A stretch of 64,000 bases of DNA from NCBI GenBank assembly GCA_973895155.1, contig OZ316893.1, positions 12,586,001-12,650,000 on the forward strand. Reading direction: 5' to 3'. The notes below the pieces were generated by a model. That model worked only from the letters and a program-made list of their open reading frames with translations, was not told the DNA's origin and ran no database searches. This DNA is from Marsupella aquatica (Eukaryota > Marchantiophyta). Position numbers and translations under genes: made by a program. Shown here in pieces: positions 46,366-60,429 of this stretch (position 1 is the first letter of the stretch; every line of letters begins with the position of its first letter).

Positions 46366-46636
46366 CGGCGGACTTCATTTCCCCTCGTGGATTGAAGAGG
46401 TCGCAGCAATTGCACCTGCCGGAGTGTGTGGATAGTCTAGTGAAGTGTAGTGTGGTTTGAAGTTCTGCCGAGAGGGGCGTTTCCTTCGTTCAAGGATTAT
46501 TGTAGCCCGACGGGGGCGGAAGGGGCGGAAGGAACGGGCCTCGTTGATCGAGTGGTGCTTTATGTGAAATCTAGCTAGTTAGGGCCTTAGTTTTGTGTTC
46601 GCGGATACGGAATTATAGTATTCGTCGTAAGCGAAA

Positions 46637-47979
46637 ATGGACGCCACCAACAACAGTAACACCTGGAGGTCGGGTCTGGCTCAGGATTCGAGGCAGAAAA
46701 TTGTGAAGCGCATGTGAGTTCCTTGCTCTTGTACTGAAGTTTAGACATCGGTACCGCTTCTCTGGTGGATACTGTTTCGCGTTGAGTGCACGGAATAGTG
46801 GAAGTTTTCCGTGAGAGGTGGCCTATGTTGAGAAGAAAGTGAAGCACATTCAAGTGCGCAACTGGTACTGCAAATGAAGCACTTCTGCTACTAGAAATCT
46901 GTTACTGACGAGAGATTTGATTGGAGTGCAGAATGGACACCCTTCAGAGACATATGCCACCCACAGGACAGGAGAGCATGGGAGAGCTTTTGAAGATTGC
47001 TTGGCGGTTTGAGGAAAAAATATTTCATGCTGCAACCGACCAGGTCACACCCTCCAAATTCTTATACTTAGAGCTTAATAATTTTAAGAGAGTCCGAGTG
47101 AGTTGTATCTTGTTTGTATCGTGCCTTGATTACAATTGGCGTAGCTCATATTCTGCTGTGACTATTCCAACTAACGAGCTGACCTGTTCCTGACTGCTTT
47201 CTCTTACAGCAAGACTATTTGCGGAAGATCTCCTTAAAAATGCTCTCCTTGGAAACAAAGGCCCAAGCCGCTCCAGGCCCTGGCATTCAAGCAAGGCTGG
47301 GAAACCCCTCAGGCGTTGTCAAATCACTCGACCCAGGTACGGATGTATTGTGACATGTCGGAAAGTTTCCAAGCCTGACCTTTTGTTAACATTTTTCCCT
47401 TTTTTATACTCGGCAAAGCCGGGTGGAAAAGTGCCCTCGTCTGTTAAGTTTGATGTTTATGTTTGTCGCATATGTTATGGAGTAACTCTCACATCGAAAC
47501 ATTATGCTTTAGCACATATCCTGTGTAAGTCAGACTTAAGCTTGTAGCCCCTTGTGAGCCTTACATATAAACATTTGCCTTACGGCACCCTCTGTCTCCT
47601 TGGTAAAGGTATTTGTCCCTGTCGACAGACAGAGGGAAAGAACTATAGCTTGCTAATGCCCTCACTAGCTCGGGAAGATGCTCCTAGTTCTCACGTGTGG
47701 CCTTGAATTTGTAGGTCCTGCAATGTTGATGCAGAATCAGCAGAATTTGAGTAATCCAGTCCAATTACCTGGAACAGTTCCTGGGCAGGTACAACAGAGA
47801 CAACAGCTGCTCGCTCAATCTCTTCAGAGTAATCTCAATGCAAATGCCATGCAAAGCTCCTCTGGCTTAGGTTCAAGTCTTTCAAATATGACTGGAATGC
47901 CCCAAGCTGCCCTTTCAGCCAATTCAGGGCAAAGCATGATGCTCAATGCCCAGAGGATGGCGATGCACCAGCAGCGTCA

Positions 47980-48010
<31 letters not shown>

Positions 48011-50852
48011 CAACAACAACAACAACAACAAACACAGCAGCAACAACCCTCACAGCAACAGGTATGTTATGTCTCAGCAAGTTTTGCAAATGGCGAAAGA
48101 ATTGAAGAAGTCTTGCAGCAAAAGGGCTTCTAATTATGATTATGTCTCACTTTCCAAATAAATAATCTACAATGTTGATCCCTCATTGTCTTGTGATTAG
48201 AAAAAACACTAAAGGCGGTAGAAGGTAGGATTATGGATCGAATTCTGTTTCCAGGAAGCCACAAACTTTTAACGAAACTTGATTTTTTGGGTCGGTCATA
48301 TCATTTTGTTGATCATCAGGCTTCAGCCCAGCAGCAGAACTTGCTCTACCAACAGCGTCTACAACAGCAACAGCAGCAGCAACAACAACAATATTTGAAG
48401 GCAAAAATGCTGCAACAACAACAACAACAGCCATTACAGCAACAGGTGCTCCGTTTTTGTTTCTAATGCTTCCATGAAAGTGCTTAAGACCAGCGAAGGA
48501 AAGTTAAGAGCCGTCTGAATAGTGTGCCCGATCAATATCTGGCACCTCATGAGCAGATTTATGTTGGCTGTTGTATGTGATAATGTCAGCTTAGTTATAG
48601 CTGCGTACTTTCTAACATAATTACTGTTTACACCCACCTAAGACTTATCAAGCCCTTTGTGTGTTAAATTCTGTTATTGCTTGGAATGGGGTTTTCCAGG
48701 TAACCCCTCTACAGCAGCAGCAGCCCCAAAGTCAGTTGATGTCTCAAGCAAACAATGTTCCTTCAGCACTTCAACAGCAGCAGCAGCAGCTTATACAAGC
48801 ACAACTCTTGCAGCAGCAGCAAAAACAGCAGCAGCAGCAACAACAACAGCAACAACAGCAACAACAGCAACAGCAGCAAGCACAGCAGCAACAACAGGTG
48901 ACACTGTGTTTAGTTGTGATCCCTTTCGGTAGAGACTACATCTCTGCTCGAGTTTCCCTACTAAGATTTTCTCTGTTTTCATTTTACTGGAGGAGCAGCA
49001 GGTGCAGCAGCAACAGCTCACAGCATTGCAGTCTCAGCAGTCTCAACAGCCGAACGCAACTCAGCAAGTAGGGCAGCAGCCGCAGCAGCTCCAGCAACTC
49101 CAATCTGCCAACCAGCAAGCACAGCAGCAAAGGCTCCAACAACCAGGTAGGAGAGGTTAATTGACATATGCTTATCTAAAAAGATCATAAAGAAAAAGCC
49201 ACTTTAGGGGCCTAGAAGCGGTTATGTCATGCGATCGTCAAGGCAATGGACGTAGGTGCAGAAAATAAGTTCGACTCGGTAACATGACTTTGCGAATGCT
49301 TCGTTTACACCGTATCTGTCGAGAGCCTCAGGTAGTATTGAGGGAAAAGCAAAGATTTAAGGTGTGTCGACAAGTAAGTTGACATCAGAGTGGACATCCT
49401 TCAATAAATGTCTTCTCATGGCGTAGCTATCTGATGTGTTGGCTCTGTAAATACACGACTTCAATCACAACTTACGACGTAGGTATGTGTTGGACTCAAG
49501 GAAATCAGAAGTCTTGGCCTAGACGGCTCTAGTATGATTGTCTGTTGTGTATGCATTGTAGTATAGGAGAAACCAGGGTGCAGGAAATGGATGTTCAGCA
49601 CTGCATAGGAAGCAATAGAATGTTATAAGTTTGATGGCAATCCATGTGACAAATCTCATGTCCCGCGCAGGTGTTTTGAATCAGCAGCAACCAATCATTT
49701 ATGATATTCAGAAGCACCAGAAGCAGCGTGCCTTTCCCGAGTCCTCCACTGGTATTGGCATTGTTCGCTCTGATCATTAGATTTTTGAAAGCGATCAATG
49801 ATATGAAATAGCATTGTCCTTTTGTTAGAAGCTGCGTTCGTGGCTGAAGATGATGGTCTGGTGTTCTGAAGATTTTTAGTTAAGTTGGACAGCCTTTCGA
49901 ACGCATTTGGAAATTTTGAATTTTTTTCTGGTGTTACAGCCTCTGTCGATTCGTCGGGCCACTCTGGGGCTGGTTTGGATCAGCGAGAAGTTGTTTGGCC
50001 AAAGGCAAGTAATTTTTGGTCGTAAGGTTTTTCCTTTCGAACTTAGTAATAACTGGATTGAATGTACTGAGCTTGCTTTGCCGGACCTGCAAATTTTGAC
50101 GAATGACTCATGTTTAGTCATGTCTCTTTCCAGTTGCAAGTGCTAAAGGACAAATACCTGCAAGATATGAAGGAGCTGTATGGTATGCTTACACAAAGGA
50201 GCACCATGGTGAGTTTGTCTTCCCATGATTACGGAACTGTAGCCTCGTTTTGCTAGTGTTTTAGGATTACTACCAGGGAATATGCTGAGGTACCGCACAT
50301 CTAGTGAGATTTTCGGCGAAGGCTGGTCGTTTCGCCTGTGCCAATTAGTTACTCCCCTGTTGTATTTCGGGCACAATCATGGTATCTTTCAAGATTAGAT
50401 GGCTGAGATAGCTCAAGTTCCATTCTGAAGTTGCCTAAGTTAGAGGCTGAAGTAGCTCAAGGGGGATTAGTATCCCCCTCATAGTATTGACCAGCATGTT
50501 CACTGTTGGAGGACTTAACATAACAAAGAAAGTTTGTTTCAATGTGCCAGCCAATGCCACCCGAGCAGCTGCAAAAGCTTAAACACTACAAAGATGTGCT
50601 TCAACGCATGATTCCCTATTTGACAGTACCGAAAGAGCGAGTGCCTCGGGAATTTAATCAAGATAAAGTAGAAGCCTTCGAGAAGCAAATTGTAAATATC
50701 ATGGAGACTTTCAAGCGACGAAGGCAAACACCTCTACAACAACCTGTACTGCCGGCACAACAACAACTGCAACCCAATCAGATTCCACAACCACCACAGC
50801 AGCAGCAGGCCCAGCAGCAACAGCAGGCTCAACAGCAACAGCAACAGCAGGC

Positions 50853-50884
<32 letters not shown>

Positions 50885-50913
50885 AGCAGCAACAACAACA
50901 ACAGCAGCAGCAA

Positions 50914-50957
<44 letters not shown>

Positions 50958-53900
50958 ACTCCTCTCTCAAATCCAGCAGCAGGACAACAAGCAAATATCA
51001 CTCTCGGGTAGTGGCCAGCCCACTATATCAACTCTCCATTCCAACAGTTTGTCTTCCATACCGCAAAACATGGGACCTGCTGTACAGCAACCAGGAATGT
51101 CTTCCTTGCAACAGACAGGAGGAAATGCAGCACAAACTCATGCACCTAGTACGTTGCAGACGAGCGTTAATCCATCACAGCAAAGTGTGGTTCCTTCTCT
51201 GCAGCCCAGTGTTGTTAATACGATGCAACAAAATGGGATAAGTACTCAGCAACAAAGTAATGTCAACCCCCTGCAACAAAGTGTGGCAAACTCTGTTCAG
51301 GCATCGGGAACCACTGCACTTCAACCTGGTGTCAATAATTTACAGCCGCAAAGCGCAGTCAATGCCTTGCAGCAACCATCAGGTTCCAATCCATTGCAAC
51401 CAAGCGGAGTAAATGCGCCGCAACAAGCTGGCTCTTTGCAACAGCAACAGTTGTTGCACGTCCAGCAACAACAACAACAACGGTTGCTTAAAGATCAGGA
51501 GCAGGCCAAACAAGCACTCATTCAAAGACAGCAGCAGCAGCAGCAACTTCTTCAACAACAACAGCAGCAACAACAGCAGCAGTTGCAGCAGCAGCAGCAG
51601 CAGCAGAAGCTTCACGCGCAAATGCAAGCCCAGCACTCTCAACAGCTTCCAGATTTCTCTGGTCCTGATGCCTTTAAAGGTGATAACAGTCTGAAGGTCA
51701 AACAAGGGGTTGCTAAACAGGTTTTACTTCAGCAACAGCAGCTGAAGCAAAGGCAGGTTTTCCAGCAACAAATGCTACAACAACAAGAACAACAACGGCA
51801 GCAACAGCAGCAACAGCAGCAACATCTGAAAATTGGTTCACCTCCAATGACTTCACAGATGGTTTCCTCACCTCAAATCCTGCAAGCTCCTTCTCCACAA
51901 ATATCGAATTCTCAGCAAATGTCTCCCCAAACAGACCATCAGAATTTCACAGCACCGCAAGTTACCAAGGTCGGTACTCCCTTACAGGCTGCCACACCGC
52001 CGCTCAAGACACCTTCCCCGTCCATGCTACCAGTTGGTTCACCAGCCGCTCAGGAAGAAATTGATGTGAAAATTGGCACACCTGCCAACTCGACTCTAGG
52101 CACTGCTCAAAATCTTCAATCCACCGTTGCAACGCCAAATAATGTAGTCGGTATCGGGACACCTGGACCCTCAGTGTCCCCACTGATGGTTGATTTCTCT
52201 CCAGGCCCGGCAGCAACAGGAGTCCCTCAGGATGGAATGCTAGGTTTTTCGCCTGGTACGCCTCTTGTGGATAAAACAAACATGGATCCAGTTGAACGTT
52301 TGGTCGCAAAGGCAGGTGCTCTTATCCATGACTTAATCTTCTTGTTTATTCAGGGAGACTGTGATCACCACTAGTCAGCTATTACAGTTTAATTCACCCG
52401 AGCCTCTCTCACACTCGTCAGAGTGGCAGTGCCTCCTCTGGCAAGGTTATTCGGGATTGCTAATGACTAGGTTTGTCATGAGTCTGCTATTGAAAACAAA
52501 TTTGGAGCTGTCGAACTGACTAGTTCAATCTGGGTGCGATTCTGTAATTATCTGGCAGCCGCTAGATTACTTTCTTTTAGGTGTCTTGCTTGATTTGGAG
52601 AGTGTCAGTGATGAGCAGATGTCAATTCTCTGCATATGTCTCAGTTTTAGTCTATTTCGAGTTTTCGGTGTGGTTTGGTTGCTGAAACATTGTCAACTGG
52701 TGTAGTAGTTTCCTTAAAAGGATCGATCTCCTTACATGGGAGTTGCCTCGTTGCAGGTTGATTCTATGCCAGCGAAAGCGTTGTGTGCAGCAGTCGGAGA
52801 GCTATGTGCTGTCGTCAGCTGCAGTGATAAGCTCGGAGTTTCTGCACCTGGAAATGGGTCCAGAGCTGCAGTTGGGGAGGATCTATCTTCTCATACGAGA
52901 GCAAGGTTACAATCCAAGGTCTGGGTGAATCAAGATAGTAGCAACCCTGTAAAGAAAAAGTCACGCAGGATGGATTCTGTCGCATTAAGTCTTATTTCTC
53001 AAGATGGGTTTGTCGCAAACAGTCTACCCAGGGCAGAGGGCTTTGAGTTGGAGACGGTACGCTCAATAGTTCCAAATTTCCAAAGCGCCAGAGTGAAGGT
53101 ACGTGAATCTTAAGACACCGTTTACGTTTTTACATACTGTTAGTTTGTATCTTTATCCTTGTTGGATGTACTCGAGAGCAATATTTTTGCCTGATATGAT
53201 GTGTAAACGATAGTCTTGTTTCCTTCTTGTCATCTTCTTCCAGCATACTAGTTCATTCTATGAGAGATCTAGACTTACTCGAGGGCACTGGACTGCAGAT
53301 CCCTTTCCTGTAGGCCTCGCATGTTTGTTGTCCGTAGAGTCTACTGGCGCTGGGTTTTTTCTTTTATTCATTCTTATGTCGGGAACTCTTAGGTTTGTTC
53401 ACAACAGGAGTACGTGTGCTAGGAATAAGCAGGTTTCACAAATGTCCGCAGGTGCCCCTAGCAGTAAGAGAGGAGATACGGCACATTAACGACTGTCTCA
53501 TAGATACCGAAGTGGAGGTCAGTTACGAAGGCTCAGAAGAAGCTGCAGCGCAAGGAAGGGAAGGTGTGGTCGTGAATTGCGCCTACAAATGTGTTGCAGT
53601 GAGTCCTACTGTGACTCCAAACAAAATGGTAAGGACAACATCCCAGGCTCACTCCAGCATTTTGCAAGCTCCGGGCTTCTACCGTTATTTGTCGTCGAAC
53701 TTTTTACTGAAAGCATGGAGTTGCAGAACAGGAATAAGTGTCTTGCATAGTTGAAATACTTGTGGATCTGCATTCTTTGATTAAAGGTTGCTATCGTGTG
53801 CAGATTGCACTTCCTCGTGTATGGTTTCTCATTCCTCCAAGCTATCCTCAGTCATCTCCGGTTTTCTGGGCTGATTATATGGCTCCAAATGCTAGGTGCG

Positions 53901-54323
53901 TTTAAGCCCTTTTATGGAGGTTTGTGATTAAGTGCGCAGAGTGGAAATAATGGGATGCCTTAGATCCCTTGTATCCATCCATGTGTAGTACTCTGAGAGA
54001 TACCATCACACATTTCAAGCTGGAGTATGCTCTGGTATTCAGATGCTAGGAAATGCTGCCATTCATAATTCTTTCCGTGTTGTAAGCCCAATTTCTGACC
54101 AGACCGTCAATTTTCGTCGTACAGCTTTCCTATTGCATCCGCAGCCAGGGAAGTTTTTGTCAAGGAGCTGAGATCGTTGCCTGCACCCGTCTCCCTGAAG
54201 GCCATAGCTGCTTGCTGGGACAGATGCGCACGCAACGCCCTTGCAGATTCGTCAACTTATCAAGGAGGTGGAACGTTGAGTACAAATATTGGAGTATGGG
54301 AGTCATATGTAGTAAGTGCATAG
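46637..54323 (+). CDS. MED15: Mediator complex subunit 15 (plant MED15a type)
   Basis: Fifteen exons: 46637-46713, 46932-47043, 47210-47336, 47715-48061, 48320-48445, 48700-48897, 49002-49146, 49671-49751, 49940-50004, 50134-50208, 50551-52311, 52757-53098, 53452-53628, 53804-53895, 54125-54323. They sum to 3924 nt, 1307 aa, similar to the ~1335 aa of Arabidopsis MED15a. Tail subunit of Mediator, linking DNA-bound activators to RNA polymerase II in the nucleus. The KIX domain (about residues 9-80: DSRQKIVKRIMDTL, RFEEKIF, DYLRKISLKMLSLETK) binds activators. Glutamine tracts in mixed CAA/CAG codons fill exons 4-8 and the first half of exon 11. A second conserved block (LQVLKDKYLQDMKELYGML, then LKHYKDVLQRM) spans exons 10-11. 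The C-terminus (about 1040-1307) has APGNGSRAAVGEDL, IRHINDCLIDTEVEV and IAACWDRCARNAL. Two introns begin with GC (50005 and 52312). Start of exon 7 is uncertain by two codons. Confidence 0.93.
50797..50957 (+). repeat. CAG/CAA polyglutamine tract of MED15
   Basis: The longest Gln-rich stretch in the window, interrupted early by Ala codons and later pure Gln over more than 30 codons. CAG and CAA are mixed, which limits slippage compared with a pure CAG run. Shorter tracts occur at 47980-48030, 48360-48395, 48776-48897 and 51528-51606. Confidence 0.95.
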
Positions 54324-57300
54324 GGAAGACTGAGCAAAGTAGGAGATTACAGTTAATATGGTTTATACCCAAATTGGGTGAAGGTCTAGTAAACAGACGG
54401 CACTTACTGAAAATGAAGCGAAGCTCAAGTGCGGAAGTAGCTTTAACTTCTTGTTCAGTATGGTTGGAGTCCCTCCTCCATAAAGCAGTGCTGCCCTTGA
54501 TTGGGGCAAGCCAGCAAGGGTCACAGAGCATGATACTATTCCAGACTTCTCTGGAGTAGGGATGCCTCGAATCTTCCAATCTGTCAGTGATCGGAGGATG
54601 GTACCCGCAGTGTACACTGATTCTATTCCATTTTTTTTCTTATCTTAGAAGGTCTGATTTGGAACTACACAGTCGAGACAAAGGGTGTAGACTTTTCCAA
54701 AGGTAGGATTTCAGATATATCCCAGGAGTTACTTGTTCGCCAAAGTGGTAATGATGCAGTACGGGAATGTAAATATTACGAAAAGAGAAGTCTAGGTTTA
54801 TCTGTGGGGTGGTCTCACTCACTTGTGTTAAGGATTTGATACTCTTATGAATGATTTATGTTCATGTTTCTCACTATCCTCAATGAATGCAAATTTGACG
54901 GATCGTGCGATGTGGAGTGTATGTTTAATGAGAGTGTAATTATTAATGATTTTGGTTCGAGTGTTGAAGCACCCCTGTCCCTCATCACGACCTGGATCCA
55001 GCAGGTAGCACAATTTATAGGAGGTTTGTCCTGAAATTGTGGAGGAAGATGTCATAGTAGAAGATGGCAGCGAGTGGAATATAAAAAAGAAGCATTTTGG
55101 GACGCGTCCCCCTTTTTTAGTGCTGCTGGTGCTTTAATTCACGGTAAACCCGTCCCATTTGCAACCTGGGAAAGTGCAGCAGCCCCTTTCTCTTCGACCT
55201 CCTTGAGAGTTGGAAATGGCAGCCCACGAGTGCTTGATGATTATTTTCTTCGGCTACGAATCTGAAGTTAGGAGATGAGTTAGTTTGTGTCAAGTTTGTT
55301 TATGTGAGTGGACATTGTGATCTTCACTCTCAAGTTGAAAGTCCTTCATATTTCAGAGGAGGGTTTTAAAATTGGAAATAGTGATGTCAGAGCCAGTGTC
55401 CCAACCTGTAACTGCGGCGGTGAAGAGTTTGACTCTTCACTTTTCGAGGAAGGCAGAGGCTAGAACATCCGCATTTCAAAGCATTTCGTACATTGCGAAG
55501 TTTTGGACATCCGAGCTCTCTATTCGAATTTCAAGGTTCTCATTCGCTTGTCACAAAAATCTGAAAGAAAGCAAAATTTCACATCAAGAATTTCAAAGGG
55601 ATTTAGGCAATTTGGGGAGCTTGTAATTGGGAAAAACATACACCATTACAAAGGGTGGACCAATGTGTGAGGACCCGACAAAGGGTGGACGACGTGGAAT
55701 GGTAACCTCATGGAGTCCAGCGCCAAGGAGTCCAATACCCAACTAAGCTTTACTCACCCGTGAGCTCAAAAGCCTAGTAAAGGTCAAAAGTAAATCGCCC
55801 TGGAAGGTCATGAGTGTCCAAAATTTAGAAATCTAAGGAATGCTTGAAATGGATGGACGGTGATTTTCTGCTGACAGTGAGTGAGGAAACTAGAATTTTG
55901 TTCTAGCCCTCGGGAAAGTCGACTGGCAGGTACCTTTTTCCCCCCCATTGCCCCCTTTTTTCTTCTTCTGAGGACGACAAATCATCCTTGAGACCGACCC
56001 CACCTTCGTCGCTGTTGCCCAGAAACAACAATTTGCTATCTCTGCTGCTGCACATTGACGGGTATCTCTCCATCATCATCATCCTGAGAGAGTTTCTGCT
56101 GGAATGAAGAAGTCATCTCATCAATCTTTGTTAGACTCCGCAGCTCTCAATCTGCTTCTCGTTCGAAATTTGATGATTGCAGCAACTCTGTTCTTTCTGG
56201 AATGTGAACTTTGTCTAATGGGAACTTCGTGCACAGCCTGTCGCGGGGGCTACTTGGGTATGGGAGGGTCCAACCTACTCAAACTTGGCCACTCTTTGAT
56301 TCTGAGTCATCAAGATAGAAGGATAACGGTACACATACTCTTGGATACATGATACTCTTGGATAAGTGTAGTGTGTATTATTACTGCCTATACTGTGGAT
56401 CATTTCCTCTGGCTCTGGCGCCCACTTACCGTCTGCTTCCATTCCCAGCCACTGCCAAATTTAATATCTCCTTTCTGGAGAGAGTTCAGCTTTCGAATTC
56501 CAGAAACTGACAAGAAAAAGGACAGTGTGACACTCGAACACGGTGGAAATTGAAGAAAACATCTGAATAAGAAGATAGACAGACTGATGTCTTAGAGAAT
56601 CTGAAGCCTTTCGATTGGAATTGGAATCACTTCAAGTTATTTGAGCTACATCGTAGGAAAAAATGGATCATTAGTCTCAAGAGACCCATGCTAGGTTGCA
56701 CATTATGGTAGATCTAGTCGTCAAGCTGAGATTGGACGATCCGTAATTGAACAATGCGAATTCGTTCAAACAAGAAATTGCAACCAAGTCTATGGACGTA
56801 CAGACGTTCAATCATTTTTTTTTGCTCCTGTGCCTTCCGTCTGTGTCAATTCGAGGCGTTTACATGTACTAAGCTTCTTGATGACTTCCCATCATCAAGA
56901 ATAGGAAATATAATCAAACTCTTAGGATCAATTACAACATTACAACTAGGTTGCAATTACCCTGGCTTTGGCCTCAACTGAATTCTGTCCAGATCCTAGT
57001 GGGCCATCATTCCTCTACTTCAGAAATAGATTGAAATAGGTTTTCACTAGGAGGATCCACTTGTGCAATTGAAGTGGGGTGTACTTCCACATACATGTTT
57101 GGCTGACATATGGAACTAATGAGCCTATGCAAAAGCTTAGAAGAAAACACACCCTGAAGCGACAAAAGAGGCTAGATGGCAACAAAAGAAAACAAGGGTT
57201 TTGGAACAAGATCCTGATATATACCGTTTTCTCTTCCCTGTCACCCTTTCCCTGCACAGACGTTCTCTTTAGTCCCTAGAGCCCTCACTATGCTAGGGAA

Positions 57301-57777
57301 TAGTTAGAAACATATGCTAGAAACATCTTTTAGTGTATAGTAGCCCCCTGGTAACGGGATATTATGGGCCATAACCCCAGAAACGGCTTTAATTAATAAA
57401 GTCAAAATTTTAGGGGTTACTATTGTTCAGTAGCTCAATGCCTGTCCAAAAAGAAAAAAGCAAGACAATCCGGGTTGGATATAGTCAGCATAGGATTATG
57501 GGTAAAAATATCAGGTGCTGTTGCAGTTGCTAAATAAAGAACACTGAAGGACAACAGCAAAATGAACTGGAGGGTAAAAACTTCATGGACATTTGAATAT
57601 AGGAGTCAGGGTGCTTTGAATAAAAATAGATTGTCCATAAAAAGAAAATGTGCTATTTCATTTGATGAATACTCCCATAATTTCTCCCATAATTTCTTAC
57701 CCCCCACCCTGCATTTCCCCACCACAATTGATGGGCCAGGACTAAAAAGGAAAGGGGTAGCCTCCCTGTCCTTTTTG

Positions 57778-57826
57778 TCTCCCCTGGTCTCCCCTGGTCC
57801 CCCCTGGTCCCCCCTGGTCCCCCCTC
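57778..57826. repeat. C-rich ~10-bp minisatellite
   Basis: About four to five consecutive units of CCCCTGGTC with one extra C in the later units. On the complementary strand it is GGGG-rich with regular spacing, so quadruplex formation is possible. Confidence 0.9.
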
Positions 57827-58040
57827 CCTATTTTCCCCCTGTTTTCTTTCCTTCCTTTTGGATGTCTAAAACAACTCGGATAATGCCTTTCACAGTTGGG
57901 ATTTGAAATGTGATCTCAGGTAGCTGACCATTTGCAGCATTTTCAGTTAGTTTATCTGTCTGATAGTGAGTCAGTGATTGTGCCCAAACTACTTAGGGGA
58001 TCATTCACAAAATTAAAGCATCCATTTTCATTTGATTTAT

Positions 58041-58178
58041 AATATTTGGTCATCTCGTTGCTCATAAAGAATGGAGCCCATGATCTAACAAACAGTACCT
58101 CTCAAACTTAATATTTGATCATTTCCTTGCTAATAAAGAATGGAGCCCATGATCTAAAAAACAGTCTCAAACTACGAC
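58041..58178. repeat. 69-bp tandem duplication
   Basis: Units start AATATTTGRTCAT at 58041 and 58110 and share AATAAAGAATGGAGCCCATG-like sequence (the first unit has CATAAAG) and GATCTAA-AAACAGT. Confidence 0.85.
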
Positions 58179-60429
58179 TCAAACTTTGTCAGGTAAATAG
58201 ATTGGACACCAGAGAATATGTTGGAAACGTACAATTGATATTAACAAAAATCCAGAAGCTATTAAAAACTGCCTGGACAGGTTTGCCAAATATCAATAAG
58301 TGCTAGTTCACAATTGGTTGGGGCGCTTGAAAAACTTGATTAGAGTTCTTCACAAATTAAAGTGAAACTTCATTCTCAAATGGAACTAGCTACTCCATTT
58401 TTATTTTCAGTGTAAACTGTGAATGATGACTCTACCTAGTCCATTGGGATGCATGGCCGGTCATACTGTCTTGGTCTATCTGGGCTTCAGTTTTTGAGCC
58501 CTTACTGCTTGGGATTAGAAATGAAATGTAGAAAAACTTTGTAGGTGAGAAGTTGGAAGCATAATGCCCTTTATGATGTTTTCATTTCCATTTGTATTTT
58601 TCAGGATATTCTGGGAGCCTAATTAATGCCCAGTCAATATTTGGATTGCCTCTTTAATAAGATTCTACTTATTTTGAGAGCATCATCCCTTGGCATTTTT
58701 GGGTTCATAGGCAGCCTTGCCCTCATTGTTTGCTGATCGCCCAGGCTGATCGCTTCCTTGTTGAGGATCGGCCTTTTTAAGTTTCATCTCTTATGGAGGT
58801 GAGGAGTGTTCGCTCCCATTTCAGGTTTATTTGCGCAACACACGGTCCTCACTACCAGATCTTGTACGCGCTTGCTGCATTACCTTCTTTTCATGAGTTT
58901 TTATCCTTGGACCCTCAGTCTCCATCTTCAGGCTGACCTTGTTGAACGTAGACACACTTTCACCCTCTCTAGCATCCTCGCCAAGGCACCTGAAACGGAC
59001 TGAGCTTGGAAACTTTCTTCTAGAGGCCAGAAAAGGCGCTGGAGGGTGGCTTAAGGCCAATCCAACCATCCCCCATCCCCCATCTGTGGATGTCTTTAGA
59101 GGAATTCTCCACCGCCATTCATCTTTGTGGGACTACCCTATCCTCTTCTCGTAGGTCTACTCACTTCATGCACATGTGGGAAGCCTTGTGACACCATAGA
59201 GGTCTATCGATCAGCTTTGATGCACTTTGGGAGACAAAACCATAATGATTCATGATACTATGAGAGATGCTACTGCTCAGGTTCTCTCTGGGTCTTTGGT
59301 ACACAAGCGGAGGGAGGTGATGCTTGAACTACCTGGTCCTCCACCACAACGATTACGGGTTGACTGACCATGGTCGGTGATGGTCGGCGTACTTTGGCAG
59401 AAGTTGTAGTAGAAAACCCTTTGCATCAGGACCGCATTGAGTTAGCAGCGGCATCCTAGGCGGCCACGACATTGAAGGACTGAGGCAAAATATGCCACTC
59501 GAGCTTCATCAAATTCCTTCCTCCCCCTTGCTATTGAGATTTCCGGGCGTCTTCATCATCAGTTTGATGGGCTCCTTTAACAGGCTGTTCGTGACATTCA
59601 CAAACGGACCCCCACTATCCATCTTGACCACACACTTTCGTCAGTGCATTTCAGTTGCCTCACTGACAAAGTGCCCAAGCTTGCATCATTTATAGTCGAT
59701 CCCTCACAATAGGAGCCAGTGTGCATCCACCAACACTAGCCCCCCTAGAGGACATTCCTGTCCCACTTGCTTATTTAGTTAGGACATTAGATGTGGCATA
59801 ATTATAGCTCTTGTCACATTATTTTTCCAATGTGAACACTAGTAGCTCAGTTTGCACTCATGCTGATTGACACCCTTCTGTTTATTGTCTTCAGATTTTT
59901 AGGTATTTGTTTGGTTTTTGTCCTCTTTGGACCTCTTTTTCTTTGGACCACTTTTTCTTGCCTTTCATTGTACTTTGGTGGCTAGTTTCTCTTTTTTACT
60001 AAAGCTGGAAAATTAGTTCGTGGACCCCTTGACTAATTGATAGTCTAGTTATCACAAACAGTTTTCAAAATCAGGCCTTTTTGGTACATGCTACCAAATT
60101 CTCAGGCTACAAGAATCAAAATTCAATTTGTGACATTTGCAATTAGATGAATGTCTGATCAAATGAATTGTTTAAGTTCGTTGAGTGTTCAAGTTTGGAC
60201 CATGGCTAGCAGTTTACCTTAATTGCAAAGGGCCGGAAATCTTACTCCAGGTGCCAATTACCCTTTGACAAGGAAATTATCAAGTTAGTTATTAGTCATT
60301 ATTTATTATATGAAAAACATTTTTTTATAAATCTTTGAATTTAAGTTTTAAAATTGGAAATGTAACTAAAATGGTTACATAGTGCCAGTTTTAACTGTCT
60401 TGCTATTTACATTTCTAATTTTTTACTTT

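Larger units (their letters stand above)
40205..46636. other. Repeat-rich spacer between DPP3-B and MED15
   Basis: No gene is supported. AT-rich sequence carries several short tandem duplications and a dispersed repeat at 42834-43010 (separate entries). Sequence at about 44720-45060 (ATACGTGGTTCACCTCCACATG-like start, AACCACCGCTTGG, AATCCTAACAGACCCAACAC) resembles plant Copia-type LTRs, but no paired LTR or primer-binding site was found. The last kilobase before 46637 is GC-richer and probably holds the MED15 promoter and leader. Confidence 0.5.

Noticed and set aside
46269-46460. Separate small gene before MED15
   Set aside because: A 63-codon frame in the duplicated leader region; more likely an upstream ORF or chance.
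50734-51001. Leucine-, valine- and alanine-rich antisense frames
   Set aside because: Complements of the CAG/CAA glutamine tract of MED15.
59480-59710. Possible gene fragment downstream of MED15
   Set aside because: Weak coding character only, broken by stops, no family recognised.
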